From: a virus
Virus record (IMG/VR): IMGVR_UViG_3300025325_000157
Location: 1 to 21,001 of that record
Length of the DNA: 21,001 nucleotides
Reading direction: 5' to 3' (one strand)
Every line of letters begins with the position of its first letter. The first letter of the stretch is position 1. Under the pieces are notes generated by a model. That model was not told the origin of the DNA. It was given only the letters and a program-made list of their open reading frames with translations, and searched no databases. A program made the position numbers and the translations under genes. This document shows, piece by piece, positions 11,588 through 20,141 of this stretch.

Positions 11588-13227
11588 CCACCCTGGTCAC
11601 GCCTCCGGCGGACCGGGTGCCGTGGCCGACCCTCGGACCCCAAGTCTGTCGGTTCATCGAGGAGGAGCTGGTCTTTGGACCGGGCGACCTGCTCGGGCAA
11701 CCGGCCCGCCTCGATGATGAGCAGCGCGGCTTCATTTTCAGCTTCTACGAAGTCCACCCGAGGGGTACGCCGAAGGCCGGTCGCCGACGCTTCCGCCGGG
11801 GTGCGCTCTTCCTGCGCAAGGGCAGTCGGAAGACGGAGTTGGCCGCCTGGATCGCGGCGGTCGAGGCGCATCCCGAGGGCCCTGTCCGGTGCGGTGGGTT
11901 CCGTCGTATCGACGGTCATTGGGAGCCGGTGGGCGGGCCAGTCATCGATCCCTACATCCCCATGCTGGCCTACACCGAGGAGCAGTCCGAGGAGCTGGCC
12001 TACGGGGCGCTCTACCAGATCCTCAGTCGGAGCCGGGTGGTCGACGACTTCGACATCGGGCTCGACCGCATCGTGCGGGCCAGAGGCGATGGCAAGGTCG
12101 TCCCTCTCGCCAACGCCCCGGAGGCGCGGGACGGTGCGCGGACGACGTTCCAGCACAAGGACGAGACCGGCCGCTGGCGTCTGCCGCGCCAGCGGGATGC
12201 CGATAGGGTCACCCGCTCGAACCTCCTGAAGCGCCCGTTGGCCGACCCGTGGGAACTCGAGACGACCCTGATGTATGAGCCCGGTGCGGGGTCAGTGGCG
12301 GAGAGCACGCACGACTACGCCAAGCTCGTGGCGTCGGGGGCGATCAAGGACTCGGGCCTCTTCTTCTTCATGCGCTCGGCCAGTGAGAAACACGACCTCA
12401 CGACTCCGGACGGCGTGCGCGCAGCGGTGCTCGAGGCCTCGGGGCCCCTGGCGGCGTGGTCCGACATCGACGGCATCGTCAGCCAGTTCTTCGAGCCGGA
12501 CGCCGATCCCGCCTGGCTCGCTAGGGCCTGGCTCATGCAAGGTCGCCTGCGTTCCGAGAAGGCTTTCGATGCCGAGCGCTGGAAGGACTTGGCGGATCCC
12601 GACCATGTCGTCCCACCGAAGGCGGTCATCACGATCGGCTTCGATGGCGCGAAGACGCGTGACGCCACGAGCGCTGTGGCGACAGAGGTCTCGACGGGCT
12701 ACCAGTGGCCGCTCGGCGTGTGGCCCGGTGTGACCGAGAGCGAACAGCAAGACCTCGAGCAGGAGGTCGACGTCGCCATCGACGAGGCCTTCACGACGTA
12801 TACCGTGGCCCACATGTACGCCGATCCGCCCTACTGGAAGGACAGCATCGCGCACTGGCAGGGCCGCTACGGCGAGGAGATCGTGGTGCGCTGGGAGACG
12901 TGGCGTCCACGGCCCATGGCCCGCGCCGTGCTGGCCTATGCCAATGCCATCGGCTCGGGCGAGCTTCATCACTCTGGCGATGCGACCTTCGCGGCTCATG
13001 TAGGAGCTGCATTCAAGCGTCCCCTGTCGCTCACGGATGACCAGGGCACGCGCCTGTGGACGGTCCAGAAGGAACGTCCTGACAGCCCCCACAAGATCGA
13101 CGCGGCTGTGGCGGGCCTGCTGTCATGGGAGGCGCGCGCGGACGTCATCGCGGCCGGTGCTCTCCAACCCGCCTTCCGCTCGGCCTATGAGACCGAACGC
13201 CTGACCTTCGCCGGAGGGACTGCATGA
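11584..13227 (+). CDS. terL: Terminase large subunit
   Basis: A 547-aa DNA-packaging motor and nuclease. The N-terminal ATPase has a variant Walker A, FLRKGSRKTELAAW (core residues 78-85), and the segment PYIPMLAYTEEQSEELAYGALYQIL typical of actinophage-type TerL. The C-terminal RNase H-like nuclease shows Asp354 (ITIGFDGAKTRDATS), Asp414 (MYADPPYW) and Asp506 (SPHKIDAA) as probable metal ligands. The length is normal. It translocates DNA into the prohead through the portal and cuts concatemers. The start is the GTG overlapping the terS stop. Its stop overlaps the next small membrane gene by 4 nt. Confidence 0.95.
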   Translation: MTTLVTPPADRVPWPTLGPQVCRFIEEELVFGPGDLLGQPARLDDEQRGFIFSFYEVHPRGTPKAGRRRFRRGALFLRKGSRKTELAAWIAAVEAHPEGPVRCGGFRRIDGHWEPVGGPVIDPYIPMLAYTEEQSEELAYGALYQILSRSRVVDDFDIGLDRIVRARGDGKVVPLANAPEARDGARTTFQHKDETGRWRLPRQRDADRVTRSNLLKRPLADPWELETTLMYEPGAGSVAESTHDYAKLVASGAIKDSGLFFFMRSASEKHDLTTPDGVRAAVLEASGPLAAWSDIDGIVSQFFEPDADPAWLARAWLMQGRLRSEKAFDAERWKDLADPDHVVPPKAVITIGFDGAKTRDATSAVATEVSTGYQWPLGVWPGVTESEQQDLEQEVDVAIDEAFTTYTVAHMYADPPYWKDSIAHWQGRYGEEIVVRWETWRPRPMARAVLAYANAIGSGELHHSGDATFAAHVGAAFKRPLSLTDDQGTRLWTVQKERPDSPHKIDAAVAGLLSWEARADVIAAGALQPAFRSAYETERLTFAGGTA

Positions 13228-13442
13228 CCATCAGCACCGCCCTCCGCCGGAGCGCGGCCGTCCGTACCTTCCTCCGGACGCAACTCGGCCGGATCGGCGA
13301 AGAGGACGTCATCGAAGCCATCGCCCTCGCCCTCATCGTCGTCGGTCTCGGTCAGCCGCTCGGCTTCTTCGTGGCCGGAGCCCTGCTCCTTCTCATCACC
13401 CCGATCGGAGCGGCGTTCCGCCTCCTCATCCGAGGTCGCTAG
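13224..13442 (+). CDS. Small membrane protein between terminase and portal
   Basis: A 72-aa protein: a basic N-terminus (LRRSAAVRTFLRTQLG), an acidic IGEEDVIEAI, then two hydrophobic runs (ALALIVVGLG and FFVAGALLLLITPIGAAF). It resembles small membrane proteins seen in this gap in some phages; the role is unknown. It overlaps the large terminase by 4 nt (ATGA) and shares one base with the portal GTG. Confidence 0.6.
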   Translation: MTISTALRRSAAVRTFLRTQLGRIGEEDVIEAIALALIVVGLGQPLGFFVAGALLLLITPIGAAFRLLIRGR

Positions 13443-15106
13443 TGGGCATCTCCTCCCGCGCCCTGAAGGCCGCCGTCGTCGGCTGGCCGGCGGTCGGCTG
13501 GCCGCCGCCCATGGGCTACACCGGCAAGTCGATCACCGACGTCACGGTGAACGCCACCACGGCCATGACCATCGGGGCGTGGCATGCCGGCGTGCGCCTC
13601 ATCGCCGAGGACATCGGCTCGCTGCCGCTTCACCTCTTCGAGAAGGTCGGCAAGGCCCGCATTGAAGCCCCCGATCACCCCTCGTATCCGGCCCTCGCCG
13701 TCATGCCGAACCCCGAGATGACGGCCATGGTCTGGCGCGAGACGATGGTGGGGCACTACCTGACCTGGGGGAACTGCTACTCCGAGAAGGAGTTCAACGG
13801 CCAGGGTCAGGTAGTCCGCCTGTGGCCGTTGCGCCCGGACCGCGTGCGCGTCGCCCGCGAAACTGACACCCAGCGCCGCGTGTACCTCTACACGACCTTC
13901 AAGGGTGAAGAGGTCCCGCTGCCGGCGCGCAACGTCTTCCACGTCCCGGGCTTCGGCTACGACGGGCTGATCGGCTACAGCCGCCTGGCCATGGCCCGGC
14001 GGACGCTCGAGAACGCCATCGCGGTCGAGGAGTTCGGGCTTTACACCTTCGCTAACGGTGCCCAGCCGGGTGTGATCATCAAGCACCCCGGGCAGCTTTC
14101 CCCCACGGCCAAGCTCTCGCTCAAGACGAGCTGGGAGGAGCAGCACAAGGGCCTGTCCAACGCCCAGCGCACGGCCATCCTCGACGAGGGCATGAGCATC
14201 GAGGAGGTCGGCTTCCCGCCCGAGGACGCTCAGTACATCTCGGCCAAGCAGGCGACCGTTGAGGAGATCGCTCGCTGGCTGCGCCTCGCGCCGCACAAGC
14301 TCTCCGACATGAGCCGGGCGACCTTCAGCAATATCGAGGAGTCGAACATCGATTATGTGGTCGGCACCTTGACACCGCCCTTGGTCCGTTTCGAGCAGCA
14401 GATCGACAAGGACGTGCTGGATGCGGGGCGCTACTACGTCAAGCACAACGCGGCGGCCCTGATGCGTGGCAACAGCAAGGATCGCGCTGCGTTCTACCAG
14501 ACCATGCGCCAGAACGGCCTGCTCACCGACGACGAAATCCGCGCCTTCGAGGATCTCAATCCCCTGAGCGAAGAGGACCGTCAGCACGTCCTGTGGCCGC
14601 TCAATAGCGTGCCCGCCTCGGCCTTCGATGCCAACGGTATGACCTTCCAGAACCGCGTTGAATCGGTCGGCGTGCTGGTCCGCGCTGGCTTCGAGCCGGC
14701 GGCAGCCCTGGTGGCCCTGGGAGTTCCCGCAGTGCCTCACACCGGGCTCGTGCCGGTCACCGTCACGCTCGACCCGCTGGCCGGAGCAGCGCCCAAGAGC
14801 ACTGCCCCAGAGGCGCGGGACGTGGAGGCCATCAGCGGGCTCCGTGCGGCGATCCGCTCACTTGCTGAGCCGCCGCCAGCTCCAATCGTGAATGTCGCAC
14901 CGCCGGTAGTGAACGTCCCGGCGCCGCTCGTGACCGTGCAAGCGCCCGACCTGAGTGAGATCGCCGACGGTCTCGAAGCCATCACGGCTCGCCTCGATGC
15001 CTCCGTGACCAAGACTCTCCTCCGCGACCCGGTGACACAGGCCATCGTCGGGGTCAGCGAAATCCGTAATGGCCGGACCAGGAAGGGGACCGCGCGTGGC
15101 CAATAA
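13442..15106 (+). CDS. Portal protein, HK97 family
   Basis: A 554-aa portal that forms the dodecameric DNA channel at one capsid vertex. The family pattern is clear: AWHAGVRLIAEDIGSLPLHLFE near residue 50, MPNPEMTAMVWRETMVGHYL, GNCYSEKE, LWPLRPDRVRV, then GYDGLIGYSRLAMAR, and later the EIARWLRLAPHKLSD segment. The C-terminus is longer than the core: after about residue 430 it has a Pro/Val-rich stretch (IVNVAPPVVNVPAPLVTVQAP) and then EIADGLEAITARLDASV and a closing VTKTLLRDPVTQAIVG. This tail may bind scaffold or the protease. It starts at the GTG sharing one base with the previous stop. Confidence 0.93.
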   Translation: MGISSRALKAAVVGWPAVGWPPPMGYTGKSITDVTVNATTAMTIGAWHAGVRLIAEDIGSLPLHLFEKVGKARIEAPDHPSYPALAVMPNPEMTAMVWRETMVGHYLTWGNCYSEKEFNGQGQVVRLWPLRPDRVRVARETDTQRRVYLYTTFKGEEVPLPARNVFHVPGFGYDGLIGYSRLAMARRTLENAIAVEEFGLYTFANGAQPGVIIKHPGQLSPTAKLSLKTSWEEQHKGLSNAQRTAILDEGMSIEEVGFPPEDAQYISAKQATVEEIARWLRLAPHKLSDMSRATFSNIEESNIDYVVGTLTPPLVRFEQQIDKDVLDAGRYYVKHNAAALMRGNSKDRAAFYQTMRQNGLLTDDEIRAFEDLNPLSEEDRQHVLWPLNSVPASAFDANGMTFQNRVESVGVLVRAGFEPAAALVALGVPAVPHTGLVPVTVTLDPLAGAAPKSTAPEARDVEAISGLRAAIRSLAEPPPAPIVNVAPPVVNVPAPLVTVQAPDLSEIADGLEAITARLDASVTKTLLRDPVTQAIVGVSEIRNGRTRKGTARGQ

Positions 15107-15536
15107 CCCGCAACTGACCAACGCCGCAGCCTCGGCCGCAGCGGATGCCGTGGTCGACCGGATCGACGTGGGCGGGCAGGGTTACCTGCGTATCTATTCC
15201 AGCACCCAGCCCGCCACGGCCGATGGCACCTTCAACAGCGCGGCTCCCAACGATCAGGTCCTCCTCGCCGAGCTGCGTTTCAGCGCGACGGCCTTCGGGG
15301 CAGCCTCGAACGGGGTGGCGACCGCGGCTGCGATCACGGCCGATGCGTCGGCCAACGCGACCGGGACGGCGGCATGGTTCCGCGTCCTCGACGGCGGGGG
15401 GGTGGATGTCACCGACAACGTCTTCGACGGCACGGTCGGGACCTCGGGTGCAGACATCAACCTCAACACCACGTCCATCGTGGCCGCCGCAGAGGTCAGC
15501 ATCTCGGCCTTCACCTACACCCAATCGAAGACCTAG
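15096..15536 (+). CDS. Phage structural protein, beta-rich (head region)
   Basis: A 146-aa protein. I take the GTG at 15096, which follows an AGGAAGGGG Shine-Dalgarno within the portal end and gives MANNPQLTNAAASAAADAVVD. The pattern GYLRIYSSTQPATAD, VLLAELRFSATAFG, TADASANATGTAAWFRVLDGGG and DINLNTTSIVAAAEVSI recurs as a small structural protein in many tailed phages of high-GC hosts. It is probably a virion protein (decoration or tail-tip), but the exact position in the particle is unknown. It overlaps the portal by 11 nt and the next gene by one base. Confidence 0.65.
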   Translation: MANNPQLTNAAASAAADAVVDRIDVGGQGYLRIYSSTQPATADGTFNSAAPNDQVLLAELRFSATAFGAASNGVATAAAITADASANATGTAAWFRVLDGGGVDVTDNVFDGTVGTSGADINLNTTSIVAAAEVSISAFTYTQSKT

Positions 15537-15769
15537 TGTGGACCAGCCGACGGACCTACGTGGCATGGGGCAAGTGGTGGGCCATCCAGTTCGTGCGTGG
15601 TGAGATCGGCGGCTTCGGCTTCCGGCCGGTCGTCACGCGACCGTCCCTCGATCTCTACCTCGGTCCGCTGACCATCGCCCTCGGGCGGAGCCCGCACATG
15701 ACCGACCCGGCTCAGCGCGAACGCTTCTCCTGCCGCGGCTTCTTCATCGCTGACCGACCGGTCCTCTGA
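15536..15769 (+). CDS. Small hypothetical structural-region protein
   Basis: A 77-aa protein from the GTG sharing one base with the previous stop. It is aromatic and beta-rich: TYVAWGKWWAIQFVRGEIGGFGFRP, then PSLDLYLGPLTIALGR and RERFSCRGFFI. The LDLYLGPLxIxLG core recurs in short phage proteins of unknown role. Tight spacing on both sides supports expression. Confidence 0.6.
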   Translation: MWTSRRTYVAWGKWWAIQFVRGEIGGFGFRPVVTRPSLDLYLGPLTIALGRSPHMTDPAQRERFSCRGFFIADRPVL

Positions 15770-16881
15770 TGGCCCTCGCGACCAAGGCCACGCGGGGCGC
15801 GGTCGGGACGAACAACTGGACCAACCCGTCCAACGCCACGGCCGACGACACGACCTACGCGACGTGCGCGCCGGGCAAGAACTCATCCGTCATCGGCGAC
15901 TGGGATTTCCTCGCCTTCACGGACGGTGAGCTGCCCGTCGGCTCGCTCATCCAGAGCGTCGTCATCCGCGCCAACTACAAGGTCAGCACGACCATCTCGG
16001 CCGCCTCACTCGGCATCGCCAACGGCAACAACGGTGCCTTCGATACGGAGGAGACGCAGGCGACCGAGCCGACCTCCGACGCCGACTTCGACACGACCTA
16101 CAACAGTCCGCCGTCGATCACTGACCTCAAGACGACCGGCCGCCTCGTGGCGCGCATCCGGGGCATCCGCGGCAACGACAACGACGCGGTCACCTTCAGC
16201 CTCGACTACGTAGAGCTGCGCGTCACCTACGTCGCCCCGATCACCGGGACCGGGGGAGTAGCCTTCGCCGCTCCAAGTTCCTCCGGAACGGCCAAGGAGA
16301 CCATGAGCGGCTCGGGCGGAGTGGTTATCCTGCCCCCCGCCAACGCGGGCACGGCCAAAGAGACGATGGCCGGCTCGGGAACCATCTCATTCCTCGCTCC
16401 CTCAGTCGCGGCCGATGGGACGGTCACCTCGACGGGGGCGACGGGAACAGGTGCCATTGCCTTCGCGGCGCCGGCCATCTCTGGGACTGGGAAGGAAGCC
16501 TTCCTCGGCTCGGGCGGTGTCACCCTCGCCGCTCCCGCTGCCGCGAGCACGGCGAAAGAGACATTCCTTGGGACCGGCGGGGAAGCTTTCCTCGCCCCGA
16601 CCCTCGACGGAACCGGCCTCGTCATCATCCCGGTAACGGGCACGGGGGCCGTTCTCATCGGCGGTCCGAGCGTATCGGCGACGGGCTCTGGTGGCGTGGC
16701 CGCTCCTCCCTCGGGCGGTGGGGGGCGGGTGGGCAGGTCGGCAGGTCGGCGTGTCGGCGGACTGGCGCCTATGCCACGAGTCCTGATCGCGGGCAGCGCC
16801 GCAGTAGGTATCTCAGGACCCTCGATCTCTGGCCGCGGTGAAGTCAACGACGACGCCCTCGCCCTAGCCCTCTTGCTCTGA
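15769..16881 (+). CDS. Repeat-rich fibre-like structural protein
   Basis: A 370-aa protein. Residues 1-155 look like a beta-sandwich (DWDFLAFTDGELPVGSLIQSVVIRANYKV through LDYVELRVTYV), as in carbohydrate-binding or capsid-attached domains. From about 160 to 310 come tandem units of 20-23 residues with the consensus G-[ST]-G-x-x-x-[FL]-x-[AG]-P followed by GTAKET-like ends, starting near 160, 181, 202, 226, 247, 268 and 291, with a decayed copy at 342-359. A Gly/Arg-rich break lies at 314-331. Such repeats usually build fibrous beta structures on the virion surface. Host binding is a plausible inference only. It sits between portal and protease, an unusual place for a fibre. The ATG shares one base with the previous stop. 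Confidence 0.6.
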   Translation: MALATKATRGAVGTNNWTNPSNATADDTTYATCAPGKNSSVIGDWDFLAFTDGELPVGSLIQSVVIRANYKVSTTISAASLGIANGNNGAFDTEETQATEPTSDADFDTTYNSPPSITDLKTTGRLVARIRGIRGNDNDAVTFSLDYVELRVTYVAPITGTGGVAFAAPSSSGTAKETMSGSGGVVILPPANAGTAKETMAGSGTISFLAPSVAADGTVTSTGATGTGAIAFAAPAISGTGKEAFLGSGGVTLAAPAAASTAKETFLGTGGEAFLAPTLDGTGLVIIPVTGTGAVLIGGPSVSATGSGGVAAPPSGGGGRVGRSAGRRVGGLAPMPRVLIAGSAAVGISGPSISGRGEVNDDALALALLL

Positions 16882-16892
16882 AGGAGCCCCCC

Positions 16893-17915
16893 GTGGCGAC
16901 CTGGGACGCGGTCTACATCAATGACTTGCCTGACTCCGCCTTCGCCTGCATCGATGCGGGCGGCGAGCTCGATGACGACGGGCGCACCGTACCCCGCTCA
17001 CTGCGCCACTACCCGCACCACAACGCGGCGGGGAACCTCGACCTACCGCATCTCCGCGCTGCACTGTCCCGGGTTGCCCAAGAGGCGACGACATCGTGCG
17101 GCGTCGGTCATCTGCGCGAGCACGCACAGGAGGAAGACGTGGGAACGTCTGACCATCAAGCCAACCGCAAGGCGTTCACGCCGCACGACCTGAAGCTCGA
17201 CGACGCGGGCTCCATCGCCTTCGCCTTCGCTCAGCTCAACGTCATCGACAAGGACGGCGACGTGACCTGGCCGGGCGCCTTCCCGGTCAAGGACGTGCCC
17301 ATGTCGGCCTACGGGCATACCTCCTGGGACGGCGCCCTCCCGGTCGGCAAGGGCAGCATCAGCGAGCAGGGCGAGTGGGCCGTGTTCAGCGGCCAGTTCT
17401 TCATGGACACCACGGCCGGGCGGGAGACGCACGCCACGCTCAAGGCTCTCGGGCCCCTCGCCGAGTACAGCTACGGCTACGACCCGCTCGACTACAGCTT
17501 CGGGCAGCAGGACGGCCAGGATGTGCGCTTCCTGCGCGGCCTCGACGTCTACGAAGTCTCACCTGTCCTCATCGGTGCCGGCATCGGCACCCACACCCTC
17601 GCGATCAAGAGCGGCGGTCCGGGACCGGACGCGCCGTATGCCGAGCACCTCTCCTGGCTACGGGAGCAGGTCAAGGCGCTCGTCGATCGAACGCAGGACC
17701 GAGCCGAATGGCGGGCCAAGGAAGGGCGAAAGCTCTCCGCGGCCGACCGCGACGGGCTCGCGGTCATCCTCGAAAGCCTCCGCGGCCTCGGGTCGACGGC
17801 TGACGAGCTGGCCGCCCTGCTAGAGGCGACCGACCCGAAGAGGGCCGAGCGCCTGCACCGGACGGAGCTCGAGGTTCTGCTCGCGACCGCCCGTGCCAAC
17901 GGCGTCCCCATCTGA
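16893..17915 (+). CDS. HK97-type prohead protease with N-terminal extension
   Basis: A 340-aa maturation protease that trims the capsid scaffold. The catalytic part lies at about 95-230: FAFAQLNVIDKDGDVTWPGAF, AYGHTSWDGALPVGKG with His142, and LAEYSYGYDP with Ser193, the His/Ser pair of the U35/S78 proteases. Residues 1-82 are an extra domain (INDLPDSAFACIDAGG, TVPRSLRHYPHH, LDLPHLRAALSRV, HLREHA), a module seen in front of some phage proteases and head proteins. The C-terminal 110 residues are helical and Arg/Glu-rich, possibly scaffold. The GTG start has AAGGAGC upstream. It is followed by a hairpin terminator and the major capsid gene. Confidence 0.88.
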   Translation: MATWDAVYINDLPDSAFACIDAGGELDDDGRTVPRSLRHYPHHNAAGNLDLPHLRAALSRVAQEATTSCGVGHLREHAQEEDVGTSDHQANRKAFTPHDLKLDDAGSIAFAFAQLNVIDKDGDVTWPGAFPVKDVPMSAYGHTSWDGALPVGKGSISEQGEWAVFSGQFFMDTTAGRETHATLKALGPLAEYSYGYDPLDYSFGQQDGQDVRFLRGLDVYEVSPVLIGAGIGTHTLAIKSGGPGPDAPYAEHLSWLREQVKALVDRTQDRAEWRAKEGRKLSAADRDGLAVILESLRGLGSTADELAALLEATDPKRAERLHRTELEVLLATARANGVPI

Positions 17916-17942
17916 CGCCATCCCCGTCTAGGCAATCCCCCG

Positions 17943-17963
17943 AGCCCCGGTGTCACCGGGGCT
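17943..17963 (+). terminator. Hairpin terminator before the major capsid gene
   Basis: A perfect 9-bp stem, AGCCCCGGT and ACCGGGGCT with a GTC loop, is followed by TCTTC. It lies 28 nt after the protease stop and 20 nt before the capsid ATG. The U tract is short, so it may only partly terminate or may protect the capsid mRNA end. Confidence 0.6.
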
Positions 17964-17982
17964 TCTTCATGTGGAGAACACG

Positions 17983-19317
17983 ATGACCAAGCACAAGACT
18001 CGCGGTGCCTACCTGCACGGCGAGATGGCCGAGCACATGCCGCGCCCGATCGGGTGGTACCCCGACGGCCGGCCCATCTATCCCATGGCCGGCGGCGAGA
18101 GCGCGCAGGCTCTCGGCCTGAAGCTCACCCAGGAGCGGCAGCTTCACGCTGACTGGCTCGCGTCGTTCAAGAAGGACGACGGCTATGACATGACCGCCGA
18201 GCAGGTCGGCGAGTTCCACACGCGCAACGATGCCCTCGAGAAGCTCCAGAAGGACTACGACGGCGCGCTTGTGGTCGAGAAGTCGGCCGCCGAGAACGCC
18301 GCGAAGCTGGCCCCCCAGGGCCGCATCATCTCTGGCGGCAGCGACGACCCGGTCGACCCTCGCATCAAGACGGCTGACCAGCTCGACGTGGCGTTCAAGG
18401 GCTTCCTGAAGACGCACGCGCCGGCCCTCAAGCAGATCGCTGGGGGTGCTGACGGTAAGGTCAGCTTCGAGCTGCCCGTGTCGACCAAGACGCTCGTCAC
18501 CCTGGCCGACCACTACCCGCCGGCTGATCGTCAGCAGACGACCGGCATGGCGGCCTACTACGGCGACACAGAGGATCTCTTCACACCGGGCTCGACCGAC
18601 TCCTCGAATATCGAGTACTTCATCCAGACCACGAACACCACCAACGCGGCGTTCGTGGCCGAGGGTTCGGCAGCCACCGACAGTGCTTACGTCTGGACCA
18701 AGACGACCGACGAGGTCGAGGAGATCCAGGCGTGGATCCCGGTCACCCGCGCTTTCTTCACCGACAACGCGGCGATGCAGAGCACCGTCACGGGTCGCCT
18801 GGCCTACGAGCTGCAGGCCGAGGTCAACCAGCAACTCCTCTCGGGCACCGGCACCACGCCGCAACTGTGGGGCGCCTTCATCCGCACCGGCTTCCAGACC
18901 CAGGCCAAGGGCGCCGACCCGGCGTTCGACGCCGTGGGCAAGGCGATCCTCAAGGTCCAGGTCACTGGCGACGCCCTCCCCGACGCCGTCGTGTTCCACC
19001 CGACCGACTGGTGGAACCTCCGCCTGACGCGGACCACCCAGGGCGTCTACATCCTGGGGAACCCCGCCGATGCTGGGCCCCTCCAGCTGTGGGGTCTGCC
19101 GGTTCGTCTGACGACGGGTATCGGCTCTGCCGGAACCGCCGGGGTCGGAGCTTTCCGCCAGTACGCCCAGATCTTCAACAACGGAGGCGTCCTGGTCGAG
19201 ATGTCGTCCGAGCACTCGACGTACTTCACGGAGCGCAAGATTGCGATCGCCGTGTCGCGTCGGATGTCTCTGGCGTCGTATCGGCCGTCCGCCTTCGCCA
19301 CGGTCACCGGCCTCTAA
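17983..19317 (+). CDS. Major capsid protein, HK97 fold
   Basis: A 444-aa protein. I start at the ATG at 17983 behind GGAG (17973-17976); the frame is open a little further upstream but runs into the terminator hairpin. Residues about 1-115 are charged and helical (EEKLQKDYDGAL-like region LEKLQKDYDGALVVEKSAAENA), corresponding to the delta/scaffold domain removed by the protease. The mature part begins near AFKGFLKTHA and shows HK97 features: QTTNTTNAAFVAEGSAATDS, EEIQAWIPVTRAFFTDNA, LQAEVNQQLLSGTG, ALPDAVVFHPTDWWNLRLTR and the C-terminal VLVEMSSEHSTYFTERKIAIAVSRR. It forms the icosahedral shell. Tandem in-frame stops (TAA TAG) end it. Confidence 0.94.
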   Translation: MTKHKTRGAYLHGEMAEHMPRPIGWYPDGRPIYPMAGGESAQALGLKLTQERQLHADWLASFKKDDGYDMTAEQVGEFHTRNDALEKLQKDYDGALVVEKSAAENAAKLAPQGRIISGGSDDPVDPRIKTADQLDVAFKGFLKTHAPALKQIAGGADGKVSFELPVSTKTLVTLADHYPPADRQQTTGMAAYYGDTEDLFTPGSTDSSNIEYFIQTTNTTNAAFVAEGSAATDSAYVWTKTTDEVEEIQAWIPVTRAFFTDNAAMQSTVTGRLAYELQAEVNQQLLSGTGTTPQLWGAFIRTGFQTQAKGADPAFDAVGKAILKVQVTGDALPDAVVFHPTDWWNLRLTRTTQGVYILGNPADAGPLQLWGLPVRLTTGIGSAGTAGVGAFRQYAQIFNNGGVLVEMSSEHSTYFTERKIAIAVSRRMSLASYRPSAFATVTGL

Positions 19318-19350
19318 TAGCAGCCTGACGGCTGAGAAAGGAGGCCTAAC

Positions 19351-19839
19351 ATGCCTGTCATCTCCGGCGGGGTCGTCGGACAGCCCGGCCAGACCCTCTT
19401 CGAGGAGGTCACCTTCACCGAAGCGGGCGCAGCCGGTACCTATACCGGCTCCGTCACCGTCCCGGCAAACTCGTGGCTCCTCGACATCAAGCTCTATAAC
19501 CTCGTCTACTGGACGGCCGGTACCAGCGCGACCATGAAGGTCGGCGACGTGGCCGACGACGACGGCTGGTTCACCGGTATTGATCTCAAGGCCACCGACA
19601 TCGTCGACCACTCCGGCGGTAACGCCGAGGTCATCGACTTCAACAATGCGGGCGGTAAGCCCGGCGCCTACCTCGTCGCCGCGACGGGCGAACGCGACCT
19701 GATGTACGCGAGCACGGCCCGCGTCATCAGCGGCGTCGTGACCACTGTCGGTACGACCGCCACGGCCGGCCGGACACGGATGCTCGTCATCTACTCCGAC
19801 CCGACCGTTCCGACTGTCGCTACCTACGTGGCGACCTAG
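19351..19839 (+). CDS. Head-region structural protein, possible decoration protein
   Basis: A 162-aa beta-rich protein with a strong AAAGGAGG Shine-Dalgarno after a small CAGCC/GGCTG hairpin (19321-19334). Segments include EEVTFTEAGAAGTYTGSVTVPANSWLLDIKLYN, TSATMKVGDVADDDGWF and RTRMLVIYSDP. The regular beta pattern and place directly after the major capsid gene suit a capsid decoration or stabilising protein. The family is not certain. Confidence 0.6.
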   Translation: MPVISGGVVGQPGQTLFEEVTFTEAGAAGTYTGSVTVPANSWLLDIKLYNLVYWTAGTSATMKVGDVADDDGWFTGIDLKATDIVDHSGGNAEVIDFNNAGGKPGAYLVAATGERDLMYASTARVISGVVTTVGTTATAGRTRMLVIYSDPTVPTVATYVAT

Positions 19840-19841
19840 TC

Positions 19842-20078
19842 GTGACCTCTCTGGGCTCTGCCGACACGCCGGACGGGCGAGGCTCGCTCTACGTCGACGC
19901 GACGTGGACGGTCCTCGTACCGGCCGGCTCACCTGAAGCCGCCTACGGGATCACCCCGCAGGACGCCAGGAGTCGCGGCCTCCTGCCGCTGGCAGAGCCC
20001 AAGCAGGCCGATCAGCCCGCCGACAAGATGCTCCGCAAGCCCGCCAATAAGGCGGTTCGGAAGCGACGCGCTAAGTAA
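19842..20078 (+). CDS. Small basic head-region protein
   Basis: A 78-aa protein from a GTG two bases after the previous stop. A short beta segment (GSLYVDATWTVLVPAG) is followed by GITPQDARSRGLLPL and a Lys/Arg-rich tail (MLRKPANKAVRKRRAK), which could contact DNA or the capsid interior. No family is recognised. Confidence 0.55.
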   Translation: MTSLGSADTPDGRGSLYVDATWTVLVPAGSPEAAYGITPQDARSRGLLPLAEPKQADQPADKMLRKPANKAVRKRRAK

Positions 20079-20084
20079 GTCCCA

Positions 20085-20113
20085 GGAGCCCCGGTCCCCC
20101 CGGCCGGGGCTCC
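20085..20113 (+). terminator. Hairpin terminator after the capsid-region genes
   Basis: A perfect 10-bp stem, GGAGCCCCGG and CCGGGGCTCC with a 9-nt loop, begins 7 nt after the previous stop. The following TCCTCGTC is pyrimidine-rich but not a full U tract. The stem shares AGCCCCGG with the hairpin in front of the capsid gene. Confidence 0.55.
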
Positions 20114-20141
20114 TCCTCGTCCCCACCAGAAGGAGCGCCAG

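Noticed and set aside
13439-14740. 433-codon open frame on the - strand opposite the portal gene
   Set aside because: Antisense shadow of a well-supported portal gene, with biased composition and no domain pattern.
17953-19932. 659-codon open frame on the - strand opposite the capsid gene
   Set aside because: It mirrors the capsid codons in GC-rich DNA, has an Arg/Asp/Gly/Val-biased product with no motifs, and the + strand clearly encodes the major capsid protein.
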